From: Ichthyophthirius multifiliis
Taxonomy: Eukaryota > Ciliophora > Oligohymenophorea > Hymenostomatida
DNA: 64,000 bases
Assembly (NCBI RefSeq): GCF_000220395.1
Contig: NW_004086489.1
Location: 47,387-111,386 of the forward strand
Reading direction: 5' to 3'
This document shows positions 1 through 13,491 of this stretch, piece after piece; position 1 is the first letter of the stretch, and each line of letters begins with the position of its first letter. Below the pieces are notes generated by a model. It saw nothing but the letters and a program-made list of their open reading frames with translations. It ran no database searches and had not been told where the DNA came from. Position numbers and translations under genes: made by a program.

Positions 1-1837
1 ACTTTTTAAATTAATTGGTTTGAACTTTCTTTTTTAATCTGAATTTAAATAACTTTTTATTTTAAGCCTGAATCTTTTTATAGAATTTTTATAAAAATAA
101 ATGAATTTCGAATATATTTAAATATGATTTACATATGACATTTATTTATATAGTATATTTATTTATATTATAATGCTAAATATATTTAAAATAAAATATA
201 TAATTATTTTTAATTTAATTTTTTTTTTTTTAAAAAAAAAATTATTTATGTTTACTGATTTATATATTAATATTTTATTATATAATTTTTTTATTTAATT
301 TTGTGCTAATTATTATAACAAAATCTTAATAGAAATAGCCAAAATATATTAATATTTAATAAGATACTTATATTTGGCAAATAATAAACATCAATTTATT
401 AATGAAAAATTTTTATATAATTAAACCAAAATAAAAATTCTATAAATATATGAAAAAAATAAAAATAAATGTAAAACACCTATATTTATAATAAATAAAA
501 ATATATTTAAAAGTATTATTTTTCAAAAAATTAAATAAACTGCTTTAGGAAAACAAACAAACAAAAATAATTATTTTGTGATATTAATGAAATTAATTAG
601 CTTTATCAAAATTTGAATTTTTATGAATATAATTAATTTTAAGAGGAGAAATTATAGAATCAATCAAAAATAAAGCCATTATATATATTAAATAAGATAT
701 AAATTGAAAAAAAAATATATATATATACGATATAAATACTTTTAGATATATAACTAAATAAAAAATAAATTATTTTACCTTCTTAATAGATTCAAGAAAA
801 ATTTGATTGAAATAATAAAGAATAAAATTTCATATTTAATTTTTATTCAGATTAATTAAAAAATTGTTCTGATTATTTAGTAAATTGAGTTTTTAATAAG
901 ATTTAGAGCTATTTAAAGAATATTAATTGTAGAAGTAATAATAATAAAGAAATGTTTAAAAAAAATGTCTATTATTATACTCATTTTATAGGTAAATATG
1001 TATTATAAACATAATTATATTTATAGATATGATTATTACGGTTTATTAATTTAAATACTTTAAAAATGGAATACAAATATATATAAAAGTAATATTAAGT
1101 AAAACTCGGTATAATATTACAAATTTATATATTTATTTGATTTTTTTGTTCTTTTATATATATTAACCATATGTTATTTATTAATTAAATTGATTTTTAT
1201 TTTTAATATAATATTAAAGCTTTTATTTGTAAATAGCTTTTTTTAATTAATATAAATAAAAATTAATTTAAGATTATTATTATGTATTCTTTTAATAAAT
1301 GAAATTTACTAAAAAATATAAAACTATTTTTAGAAAAAATTTAAGCAAGAAAAAAATAATAATATTTATAATATATATTATTGATTTTATATTTATATAA
1401 TACTTAAATATTATAAATATAATTTATTATTATTAAATTATTTATACAAAATAATAAGATTAAGAATAGAATTATTAAATTATTATAATTAAGATATTAT
1501 AATATATAAAAAATTATAAAATTTAATTATATTAAAAAGATTTTGAAATTAAATTATAATAAAAATTAAAATCCTAAATATATATTAAGTACAATAATTT
1601 TATTTAAAAAATTACATTTTTAATACATAAATTATTTAATTTAGTTTATTTATAAAAAAGTTTTTGCATTTTTATAAAAAATATTTAGATTATTATAATT
1701 ATTAATTTTTCCTTTTATTTTATATATTTAATATTTATTATATATTTTTAATATTAAAATTTTTAAATTAAAAGTATTTTTTTTACTTTTTTGATTAAAA
1801 AGTGTATATATAATTTAAATTGTTATTTTTTTAAAAT

Positions 1838-1905
<68 letters not shown>

Positions 1906-3308
1906 TTTCTTAATAAATTTTAAATTTTTTATATATTTTTATTTTTTATTTGTTTGAAATGTATATACTAAATATTTATTAGTTTTCTTTTATTTTAAAA
2001 AAAAGATTTTAAATAATGATAATAAATTGTTTGATATTGATAATTTATTTAAATAATTAATTTTAATCTATATTTTAAACAATTTATAATTTAATATAAA
2101 GTTCATATTAATTTTTAATTATTTATTTTATTTTATCTTTATATTTCAATCATAATATTAAGATATTTTTTATTAAAAAAAAAAATTAAATTTTAAAATA
2201 GTTAATTATATTTAATTTATAATTATTTTATTGATAAAAAATAAATATTTTTGTATAAAATTGTTTTATTACTTTTATCATATTTTGAAATATTTTATTT
2301 TTTTAATGTATTTAAATTATAATCTAATAATTTAATTACATATTTAATATACATATATATATATATATATATTTTATTTTATTTAATTAGAAATTTTGCC
2401 TTTTTTGTAATATAAATTTTTATTAGTAAAATAAAAAAATCTAAAAATAAACATAAATAATAAATTCTTTATGTATAAAAAGAACAAATTTTTTTATAAA
2501 AATAATCTAAATAAACTAAATAAAATCAGATTATTTTCTAAAATAATGATAAAATTAATATATAAGACATAGAAGTCGATTATATTTAAGATATTTTTCC
2601 TTCTTTTTATATACATGACTAGAACTTTAAAGATTATTATTTTTTTGAATCTTTTAGTTACAAAATTCATTTCATTAGACATTAAAATTATGATTTAAAA
2701 ATAAATCCTTCAAATTATTTTGACTTATATCAAAATTATGCTTTTTTTAGATTCAAAGATGATTATATAAGAATTAATTGTTACAGAATTTAATCAAAAT
2801 TTTAGGGAAATGGATCCTTGTATATATATATGTGTATTTAGTTCTTTATTTGTATATATAATGTAAAGTAAAAATCACATAAATATTTTTAAAAAATATA
2901 TAAAATTAAAGAGGATAATAAATTGAAATTTCTAAAACATATTATTAAAATATAAAAAATGCATTAAAAATACTATATAATTATATTTAGATAATTGTTT
3001 ATTTTATATATATTTAAATAAAAATAATCTTATATTTAAAAATACAAATATATATTAATACTTAAAAATAATCATATAGTATTATAATAATCATACATTC
3101 ATCATATTTTTATTTTACATAAAAAATAAATAAATATTAATCAAAAATATAAAATAATATTAAACAAAATAAAATAACACTTTATTTTATATTATTTATA
3201 TAATACATTATTTTCTTTTTTCTTTTATATAATATTAATTTAAATTTTTATAACTACAAAAAAGAAAAAAGATTAATAAAAAAAAAATATAATATTGTAA
3301 TTAAAAGA
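1..3308. other. A/T-rich gene-free stretch
   Basis: About 3.3 kb of almost pure A/T with homopolymer runs and short TA tracts. I read both strands with TAA/TAG as glutamine and found no stretch with balanced codon use or a recognisable protein. Short open frames exist but are low-complexity K/N/I/Y/F strings. No RNA gene was seen. It is presumably intergenic and includes the upstream region of CFAP144. Confidence 0.6.
1842..1900. repeat. (TA)n microsatellite, intergenic
   Basis: An uninterrupted run of about 29 TA units inside gene-free sequence. It is the longest pure TA tract in the left intergenic region. Confidence 0.9.
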
Positions 3309-3923
3309 ATGAATTCAAAAGCTTCAAGATTAGGGGGTAGTTTAAATGAAGTACATCGTAATATAGTACACACAGAAAATATTCTTAAGGAAATGTAATA
3401 TTGTGATAAAAATTAAATGGATTATTTTTAATTAAATCCACATAACAGTAATAATTTAAACAAACAAAAATATTATATTAATAAAACTGATATTTTACAT
3501 ATTTTTTAAAAAGTGTATATCCTTGCTGAAAAACCTAATGCGGTTGTTCCTTCAGATTTAAAAAGATAAAAAGGAGTTCAAAATAGAACAAAATAGGACG
3601 CAAATGAAATTTTTGGAAATCATTTCACAGAAGATCCAGTTGAAGAAGCTTTTTCAAATGAAAAATTAGATAAAACTTTAAAATCTGTTACTTTAGTACC
3701 AAGATAAAAATATAATTACCCTTAAACTGCAAATTAAGAAGTAGGATGGTTTTCAAATTAATTGGTAAATTTGCTATTAATAAAAAATATATTTAATTTT
3801 TTAAATAAAAAAAAGCATATTTAAAAATAAATGAAAAATCATTCGGTAAAAGCATGCGAAATTACGAGTTTTGTGGATAATTATTATCAAATGACAAAAA
3901 TAAATCCATTTAAATTAAGATGA
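3309..3923 (+). CDS. CFAP144: CFAP144 (FAM183-type) ciliary microtubule inner protein
   Basis: Three exons give 165 residues; introns lie at 3448-3513 and 3765-3815, both GT...AG and keeping frame. The N-terminal NEVHRNIVHTENILKE matches the family start (NEVHQN...ELxLKE). The middle reads YNYPQTANQEVGWFSNQL, matching the family block YxETQTxxQEIGWxSxPL. The last exon carries the expected aromatic/basic tail (ITSFVDNYYQMTKINPF). FAM183/CFAP144 proteins are small microtubule inner proteins of ciliary doublets; that function is taken from the family. Length is close to the usual ~135-170 aa. The start is the first ATG, and the conserved block begins 12 codons later. Seven in-frame TAA/TAG codons must be glutamine. 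Its neighbour on the opposite strand is katanin p80, ending 101 bp away (convergent). Confidence 0.88.
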
Positions 3924-4023
3924 AAAATAAATAAAGATAAATATATATATATAAATATATATATATATAATTTATAATATATATATTTTTTTTATTAATT
4001 ATTTGTTATTTATTTATTTTTAT

Positions 4024-6714
4024 TCAATTTTCTATTTTTTAAAACATTTATTTTAAATCATTTAAAAGTAAAAGTGCAGTTTATCCTATCTTTATAATAA
4101 TAATATATATTAATTTTATTATTTATTTACTAATTCTTTGTTTTTTTTGTCAGCTATTTTTTTAATTCTTTGTATTTAATATATAGATTTAAATTCGTCG
4201 ATTAATAAATTATATTTTTTTATTCTTTCTTCTCTTGATAAATCTACTTTACTCATTAAACTAAAAGTTTTAATATTAATAATTTCCTATAATATAAATA
4301 TTTATTAAATTTATAATTTAATATTAATACATCTTTATACTAATCTAGTATCATTTTAGCAAATTCTAGACCAAATTTAATATGAGACTATTTTTTAAAA
4401 TAATAAATTAATTTAAATTTGAATTTATTTATTTTAATTTCAAACCTAATATTTACTTACAATTAAAATTTTACTTTTCTATAGTAAAATAGTAGCTCCT
4501 TCTACATTCTGAATATACTATAATTTATTCATATTAACAGTCATATTTAAAGCATCCATTATATAGCAAGGTTCAAATAATCTTATGATATATTTATTAT
4601 ATATATCTATATGATATTTATATATATATATATATATATATATTATTTTTATATATATATATATATATAGATTTATAAATATATATATATACACATATAT
4701 ATAATTATTATTTTTATTATTTATGTTTTTATTACTAATTAATTGCATATATCGAAGATTTTTAATTTCCTAAATTCCACCAGTGTTGTATTGGTTTAAT
4801 ATAATTTAGTCTATTATTCATTAGTAATTTGAATTTTTAATGTTCTTAGGAAATCTTTTTTTTTTTTATTTTTATTTTTTTTTTTTTTTTTTTTAATAAC
4901 TTCATTAATTAAATCGATTTTTTTAATATTTGTATTCTGCTTTTCATCAAATATAGAATTAAAATTAACACTATTAATAAGACTATCAGTTTAGCTTACG
5001 GTCGATTACTCTAAAACATTATTATTTTTATTATTATTATTATTTTATATTGTTTCTTATTCATCTTCTTGTATTATTATATCTTCCTCTATAGGCATGT
5101 TTTCATCTTTTTAAGGACTAATGCTATTTTAATTTTATATTTTAGCTGTATTTTATATAATCTACTATTATTATTATTAATATTACTATTATTAGTATTA
5201 TGCTTTAATTTCAGGAAATGATTTTATTTCTTTCATATTCAAAAGATTATTATTATTATGTAAAGGAATTTAAAAATCTACAACTTTATTAGCATTATGA
5301 GAAATTTCAGAATAGCATCTATTATTATGTAAATCATTACTTTCTAAATCCCTCTAATGTATAATCTAATAAGAATTATTATTATTATTATTATTTTAAA
5401 AGATTTTATTTTCATACGTTTAGTTTTGCTATGTTTATGGCATTTTCATACATTTTTATTATGATTATGTTACTTTTGCACCCTAAGGGTTTTCCGGATC
5501 CATGTTTATTAATGCTAATGGACAAGCCCATAAGGAAAAATTTTAAGCTGAATAAGAAATTCCTAATACCATTTCATCTACATCTGAAATTTCTAAATCT
5601 AAAATTCCTCTCCATTATGATTCTACATTATCTATTAAAATTCCTCCTTCTTTTTCTAAATTCCAAACCTTTTGATTTTAAATATATAATATATATACAT
5701 GCTTTTTTCATTTTTTGCTTTGTTTTCTTACCTTTAAACTTTCATGTGCTGCTGTAAATATTAAATTTCCATCTTCATTAAACAATATTTATTAAATAGC
5801 AGTTGCCTCAGGTTTAGAACTTCCAATCTAATAAAATTAAATTATATATATATTTTTTCTTTTAGAATTTACTAATTAAAAATTATCCAAATCATAATAT
5901 TTAACAGTTCGGTCTGCACTTGCACTAGCTAAAGCCATTTCAATAGGATTAAATTTCAAAGAAGTAATCGGTCCATCATGTAAAGTGAAAGTTTAAATAA
6001 CTTTATTTTAATATAAATCCCATAATTTAACAAACCCATCTTATCCTCCTGAGGCTATCATTTTACTATCGGGTGAACCTGCGACACAATTGACAATGTT
6101 TTAATGCCCTTTTAAAGTTGCTATGGCTATTTTGGTACGCAAATCCCATACTTTTATATTCGTATCACATGATCCTGACATTATTAAATGTTTTTATTCT
6201 TCAAAAGGAAAAATTGATATTGTATTTACGGCTACTGTATGTCCTTTTAATGTACATGATACTATATTTATTTATTTTATTTTATTTTTGTTTGTTTGAA
6301 GTTTTTATACATTTTTAGGATTCTAAATCCCATACATGTATTATTCCTCGGTTTGAACCAGAATATATTTCAGTATCTGAATGATTAAAGTTAACGGCTG
6401 TTACTTCAACTTGGTTATTTACTGATTAGTTGTAATTAAATTGCTTTTTATTTTTATTTAACTTTTTATTTTTATTTAATTTTTACTAATAAAGGCTTAT
6501 CTTTTGATATTTTCCATATTGAAACGTTGTTTTTGTCATCACCAGATATTAATATGGATTTCGATTTGTTTCCGAATTTCGCTGTTTGTATTTTTTGATT
6601 GTTTTGTAATTAATAATCCTCTATATCGTATTTTATTTTATTTTAATTTAGTTTTTTTTTTTCTAATATTTTTCTTTTTTTAATTTTACATATTTTGGCA
6701 TTACGACGCTTCAT
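4024..6714 (-). CDS. KATNB1: Katanin p80 WD40 regulatory subunit
   Basis: Regulatory subunit of the microtubule-severing ATPase katanin; it targets and modulates p60 at basal bodies, axonemes and the cortex (family knowledge). Read leftward from ATG at 6714, a short first exon (MKRRNAKI) precedes a WD40 propeller with blades ending in VWDLES, VWDLRT and LWDLYQ. The blade reading ALASASADRTVKYYDLDNF is the katanin-specific position after SLKFNPIE. A low-complexity Asn/Ser linker follows (about 5700-4950). The C-terminal con80 p60-binding domain carries DLSREERIKKYN. A last small intron is needed before the ending QTALLLNDLKQMFQKIEN. Without that intron the frame runs into the neighbouring gene, so the splice decides the stop. 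The con80 region holds long poly-T/A tracts, so local frame there is uncertain. Confidence 0.9.
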
Positions 6715-8164
6715 TTTTATATTTATTGAAATATTTTTTTTTTTAAATTTTGTTTTTTAATTTTGATTTTTTTTTTTTAAAAAAAAAATAAAATAAAAAA
6801 ATATGATTATAATTTAAATAAAAAATTTCTTTTTAATTAAATGTATTATTTTTACCTTTATATTAGAAAAATAATATTATATAGTTTTATTAACTTAATT
6901 TATTTAATATTATAATAATTAAGAAAATAATAATAAATTAGAAATATTAGCATATTTTAATAAATTATGAATAATTATTTTTTATTAAATATATTTTATT
7001 GAATTTTTTTTTATTAAATTTAAAGGTTTAAAATACAATTTAAAATTATTATATTATGTTGTCTATTTGATTATTTATATTAATTTAATATTTAATATAA
7101 ATATATTTTAATTATAAATTCTTATTATTTAGAAATGAAATAAAAGTTTATTAATATTAGTTTTAAAATATTTTTACAATTCTTTATGAAAATAATAAAA
7201 ATCAAAAGATTATATAATATTAGTAAAGATTTTATATTAATGGAGTTTTGATATTATGAATTAAAAATAAATTAAAAGTAATAATAAAAATTAATTAAAT
7301 CATTATTAAATTTATATAATTTTATAAAAAAAATTCACATAATAAAATATAAATTACTTTTTTTTTTTTTTTTTCTAAAAAAATAAGTAAAATTTTATAT
7401 ACATATTATTAAAAATAAATAATTTAAATTAACTAAGATAAAAGAAAAATATTTATACATAATTTATTGCATTAAAATCTTTTTAATTTTTATGAATACC
7501 CAACTATATTAATATTTCTGAAATCTAAAAGTCAATACTTTTATAGGTTTGCATATTTTAAGTATTATTTAATTTAAAAAATTAAAAGAATTATCTACTA
7601 ATAATATAAAAAAAATTGTTGAAAATTTAATAAAAAACATACATATAAAATTGTTCCAAAAAATATATTTAATTATTCAAAATTTTAAAGTACTTGCAAT
7701 ATATAATAATTTATTGGGTTTTGGTTATTTTTCTTGTACTTGTATATATAAGCTCGTGTTAAGAAAAAAAAGAAAATATAAAATATGAGTAAAAAGTCAT
7801 TTTTAATATATATTTACAATTGATTAAATTTTTAATATTTTTGATTAATTTATATTACATAAAAAATATATAAATATAAATTTATTTAAAATAAAAAAAT
7901 ATAATTTTAAATTAATTAAATATATATATATATTCATTAATATATTATTATATTATATTTTTTTATATTTTAATAATGTTCTTTTTTAATTTTTTTTTTT
8001 ATAAACAAAAGTTATGAATATTATTATTATATATAAAGTTTAATGTTTTTTTTTTATTAAATAAAATTTTTTAAAAAAGAATAAATAATAAATTTTTAAA
8101 ATAAAAAAATATTTAATTAATATTTTTAATTTAAAAAAAACAAAAAATTTAAAAAAAACATAAA
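6715..8164. other. Intergenic A/T-rich region between divergent genes
   Basis: It lies between the starts of katanin p80 (leftward) and the RPGRIP1L-like gene (rightward), so it must hold both promoters. I see no motif I can name. It contains poly-A/T runs and short TA tracts, and no coding signal on either strand. Confidence 0.6.
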
Positions 8165-8403
8165 ATGTCAGTTTTGAAAAAAAGCGAAGTCAATAAGAAA
8201 GACTCTATAATTGCAGATGGAGGTTCTGAATTAGGAAAAAGATTATCTAACGCTAATTTATTTGGTTTTTTTAAAAAAGACAAAAAAAAAATAAAAAAAA
8301 CAAAAATTAAAAAATAGATAAAGAAAAAAAATTAACTGGAAGTTAAATAGGAAGCAAAAATTAAGATTTAGTAAAGAGTACAAATAATAGTTAAAGTAAA
8401 AAA

Positions 8404-8456
<53 letters not shown>

Positions 8457-11400
8457 TATAATATATATATTTAAATATAAATATAAATATAAATTTTTAT
8501 ATATATTAGATTATTCAAATTTTCGAAAACCTCAAAAAGATGTAAACGAACGTATAAATGATTTCTTTTAATAAGATATAAATTAAGTATCTAAAAGTAC
8601 AGATAGTAATAAGAGTTAAAAATTATTTAATATAACATAAAAAGACCGTTTGGATTTATAAAAAGAATTAAAAAAAAAACAAAAATATTTAATTCTCCCA
8701 TTAAACCTTATAATTGGAATAAAATTTCTGATTAGGAAAAAAATGAAGCTTTTATGTTAACATATAAAAATAATTTAGACTTAAAAAAAAGATAGAACTC
8801 TTTAGAAAATTAATTAAAATAATTAAATACAAAATTGGGTAAATTATAAAAAGAAGTCCATTTTAATAATAGGAATTTAGTCCAGAAAAAATAAGGAGAT
8901 GATAATTATGATTAATTAGATTAAATTAAATAAGAAAATATAAAATTGAAATAAAAAATCGATGCACTTTCATCTGTAAAAAAGCTTATTTAATAAAATA
9001 AAGGATAAAATTAAGCCAAAAAATTAATTAAAACAGTCAATTAATTAGAAAATGAAAAAAATTTAAAAGAACTAAGTTAATAAGATAAATATAAAGTAAA
9101 ACTATATAAAAATAATAAATATAAATATAATATTAGATAACTGATATGTTAAAAGTAATTGATGCTTATAAAGAATAATTAAAATAAAGTGAATTAGAAA
9201 TTAAACGTTTATAAAATTAATTATTGAATTCTAATCCACGTGAAAAAGGTAGTCTTTCAGTAAATTTATAAGAAACAAATAGCAGAATTAAAGACTTACA
9301 TTTGAAATAGGAATAAGTTAATTCTCATTTTGAGGCTAATAAATAACTTTTGGAGTAAAGTAAATTGGAATTGAAAGAAATGAGGTAGAAATTTTAAAAG
9401 GAATAATTAATAAATCAAGATTTGAAGACTGAAGTTGATATACTGAAACTTAATTTGAAGAATTTCGAGAAAATGGAAGAAGAATTAAGCTAAGTAAAGG
9501 CAGAAAAAAGACAAAAAGAAAAAGAATTATAGTAATATGCAACTGATCCTCTTTTTGGAGATTTTAAAAACTAGTCTGCTAATGAAATTAAATATAGGGA
9601 AACTCGAGAAGAGAATTTTAGGTTAAAAGAATAGATAAAAAACTAAAAAGATATATTGAATTAAACTAATGAGAAATTAATTCTAACGGAAAAAAAACTA
9701 GTTGAAATGGTAGATTAATTTTAAAGAAAAAAATAAGATTATATTAATATTAAATCTTAATTAGAAATTTTATAAAAAGGAACTGTTTAAGGCGATAAAA
9801 TGTCAGATTTTACATAAAATGATTTTATTAATGTATGTTATATATATTAAAATATAAATAAATATATATTTATATAATTATATATATATATATATTTATA
9901 TAAAAATATTATTTTTTTAATAGGCTTTAGGATTAGTTAAATGGGACGGTTAAGATCCTTTATGGTTACACTTAGAAAATATAGAAAAATAAAAAATTTA
10001 AGAGTTGTTCGCTTAGAATGGTGATAATTTAAGTGAATATAAAAAAAAAGTAGAACATTTAATATTAGAAAAAGGAGAACTTGGTTTACATTTAGAAAGA
10101 TAGGCTACTATGTTACGTACTAAAATTTAAATAGATAAAGAAAAAGATAAACTACATAAGATGGAAATCGAATAAATTTACGAATAGTTAAAAGTTATGA
10201 CTAATAAAGCAGATGAACTTGCTAAACTAGCAGATATAAAAGGATATGTCTAATATTAAAATAACTAGGCAGTTTAAATATACGAAAAAGATAATGTAAA
10301 ATATACTAAGGATGTTTCAGAGTTTTCCTGTGAAGATTTAGTCGAGGAAGAATTGGGAATCGGAGAGAATATTTTTGATTTATATATTGGGAAAATAAAT
10401 ATGGACGAAAATGAGATTTTAAGACAAAATGAAAATATAAACGACCTCTAGTGCTTTTTATCTTTTTTCACTATAGATTTTTATAATCACGATACTTAAC
10501 ATTCCTCAGTAGTGGAAGGATTGAGAAATAACTATGAATTCCAAGCTAGTTTTAAGGTAAAAGTAGATGAATTTTACATCACATATTTAAAAGAGAGATT
10601 TATTAAACTTGAATTGTATAATGTATAGCAATAAAACGCTATATTAATTGGAAGTGCAAATATTTCCTTGTTTTAAATAATAAGCGAAAATACAAAACCA
10701 AATATTTCGGCTGTTATAGAGCAAAGTGTGAAAATTAGAGGACTAAAATAGGGAGTTTTGTAGAATAAATTTGTAGGGTGTGTAGATGTGAAGTTTAGGA
10801 TGAGGTTCCCGATCTCTAAAAGTGTGTAGTGGGCTTAAGAGAAACTTAAGTTGAATATTGAGTAAATTTAGAAGAGCGAAGATGTTGATATGTACTAGGA
10901 TTTCTTGAAAAAAAAACTGGTTATAAAGGTTGATAAAGGAGTCGAAATGCCAGCTAACTAGTCACTTTTTGTTTATTTTTAGTTGAATGGGAAGGATTAT
11001 GTCAGTCCGACATAAATTGGACCTAGTCCTGATTGGCAATGGGAAGTTTAGATCGATGTGATTGTCGATGAGAACTTTAGGTAGCTTTTAAAGAATGATT
11101 TTTTGCATTTTACGGTGTTTAATGATAGTGTGCCTATAGAAGATAAAGAAGAAGAAGATGAAGATAATAAAGATGTGGTTGGGTAAGGAAAAATGTCTTT
11201 AAAGGCACTACTTGAAGGAGAAGTAGTTAATCCTAATGTTAAAATTACAAATTTTATAAAAAATTAAGAAGTTATTAATAAAGGAACGTTACATGTATTA
11301 GTTTATTGGTATGAAGGATGGGGTTAATAATATAAACCGAAATATGAGCATATGTTATTATCTAAAAATTGGGAAACGGATATAACAATGAGAATAGCTA

Positions 11401-11565
11401 GAGCTTTTAAATAAAAAGGGATAGCACTTTAAACTGCTTTCTACGTAATGAATAGAGATTAGGATTAAATTATTTCAATGGAAGATTTTATTTAAACTGT
11501 TAATGGTATTATATAATAAAAACAAATATATAAATAAAGATAAATATATATTTATATATAAATAA

Positions 11566-11611
<46 letters not shown>

Positions 11612-12239
11612 TTATTTTTTTTTAAGAAACTTTATAATTGAGTTTAAGTCCAAATGATGTAGATGCTTATTATAATAGATTGCCTTAACCGTTTAATAAA
11701 TAAAATTTTGAGAGTGTTTATAGGAATTATTTGTTGGACGTTTAGAGTGGGTCAGAAGATTATTTATTAGATGAAATTATTTAATAATAAAGGAGAAATA
11801 ATTTAAATAATACTAATATTGGAATTTCTAATAAGAAATTTTTAAGCGTATTTTTTTTTATATTTATAATAATATAGCTCGTATTACTTTTTTTATTTTT
11901 TAGAAATAAGAAAAATAATTATTTGAAAGTTCAAGAATAAAAATAAGTGCATTAATATCAAAAAAATTAAGAATTAAAAATATTTAATAAATTTTTAATG
12001 ATATTGATTAAGATAGAAATGGAAAAATAAGTATTTTTAATTTAAGTAGTTATTTAGAAGTTTAAGGATAATAAATTACAAAAGAAGAAATTTATTAATT
12101 TTTGAAAGTATTAGACTTTAATAATGATAATAATATAGATATTAATGAATTCAAAGCGTTTCTTTAAGGAGAATCTGATTAACTAACTACATTAGATTAA
12201 AAACTACATATACATTTTATAAATAATATAAAAATGAGA

Positions 12240-12285
<46 letters not shown>

Positions 12286-13000
12286 TTTTCAAAAATTTAG
12301 ATTTTATAATATTTGAAAAACAGTGATCATTCATTTTCTGATTTATTTAAATTAATAGATAATGATAGAAGTGGATTTATAAGTAATTTTGAATTAATGA
12401 ATTTTATTTAAGAAAAATTAAGAATAAAATTAAAATTTGAGGAAATATATGCATTAATAACATACTTTGATAAAAACAATGACGATAAAATTGATTTATA
12501 TGAGCTTGTTGAAGGCTTAAAATAAGAGGCTAATAAAAATGGTGAATTTATAAATTAATTTTAAAAGGAATAAGTAAATTTATAAATATATATATATTAT
12601 AGTTTTTTAAATTTATATATATTTATATATATAATTTATTTATTTTATAAGGTTATTTTAAGTACTATTGAGGAAATTTGTGATAAATTGAATATTTATA
12701 TGAATAAAAATAATGTTACTAGAAGTTAATTATTTGATAAATTTGATTAGAATAATGATAAATTTATTTCTAAAGTTGAATTAAAGAAAACATTTACTAA
12801 TTTATAAATTGAACTTTCTAGATAATAATTGAATGAATTTTATTCATTCTTAGATAAAAATAATGATGAAAAAGTATCTATTTAAGAATTTATTTAAGCT
12901 GTAAAAACAGAATTAAATAGAATAGAAAATAAACGTTTAAAAAATATAAATATATTAAATAAAAAATAAATAAAAATTTATATATAAAACTATATAAATA

Positions 13001-13067
<67 letters not shown>

Positions 13068-13491
13068 AGGTAAAAGAGTTAGTACTAAACAATGTTTAAT
13101 AAATAATTAATCTTTAATAAATAAAAGTTAAGATATTTAATAATAATTATCATAATAATTACAATAATCAATTTCATATTAATAAATTTAAGGTTCATAT
13201 AATGATATAGAAGGATCTTAAAATGAATAAATTACTAAATAAATATTTTCTAAATTTGCAAGGATTTTAAGATAGAATAGAATTGATTATGAACATGCAT
13301 TTTAAAGATTTGATAAAAATAAAGATAAAACCATTTCCAGAAATGAATTTAAAAAAGCTTTTAAAGATATGCAATTACCATTTAAAGAATATGAAATAGA
13401 TGCAGTATTCTCAACTATAGATATTAATAATGATGGTACTATAACTTTAGATGAATTTGTAGGTATGCTTAATGTTTCTTAATTCAATTGA
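8165..13491 (+). CDS. RPGRIP1L: RPGRIP1L/NPHP8-like transition-zone protein with C-terminal EF-hand array
   Basis: Domain order: a basic N-terminus; long coiled coils (about 8700-10330); then the RPGRIP1-type first C2 domain (about 10358-10850). The block GENIFDLYIGKINMDENEIL and the segment VVEGLRNNYEFQASFKVKVD match the family's GENLFEIHIG...VVRGLxPxYNFTSQYxVxVD. A second C2 domain spans about 10915-11320. Animal homologues then carry an RPGR-interaction domain. Here the frame instead continues through a phase-correct intron (exon ...DFIQTVN, then ETLQLSLSP) into about nine EF-hands. Loops lie near 11456, 12005, 12118, 12360, 12470, 12750, 12857, 13312 and 13422, the last being DINNDGTITLDE. 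RPGRIP1L scaffolds the ciliary transition zone with NPHP1/NPHP4 (family knowledge). Several introns hold (TA)n tracts. One frame break sits in the A10 run at 8670-8679. The first intron (starting GTTTTTTT near 8260) is inferred from frame only. Confidence 0.85.
8414..8453. repeat. (TA)n tract within an intron
   Basis: A TA run inside an intron of the RPGRIP1L-like gene. The intron starts GTAAAAAAATAT near 8397 and ends ...TATATTAG near 8508. Confidence 0.8.
13003..13068. repeat. (TA)n tract within an intron
   Basis: About 65 bases of almost uninterrupted TA inside an intron between EF-hand exons of the RPGRIP1L-like gene. Similar tracts at 11574-11602 and 12241-12279 occupy other introns of the same gene. 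Confidence 0.8.

Noticed and set aside
2494-2682. Short Ile/Leu/Phe-rich frame in the left spacer
   Set aside because: Near-pure A/T gives such strings by chance. There are no small-residue or charge patterns and no neighbours supporting a gene.
4518-4748. Tyr/Ile repeat peptide near a TA tract
   Set aside because: It is produced by (TA)n inside or beside introns of katanin p80.
5431-5757. Possible membrane protein on the + strand
   Set aside because: It is the antisense of the katanin p80 linker and WD40 exons. The opposite strand has clear homology.
13003-13068. TA tracts considered as unexcised internal eliminated sequences
   Set aside because: Each lies in a normal GT...AG intron. No terminal inverted repeats or TA-bounded insertion interrupting an exon was found.
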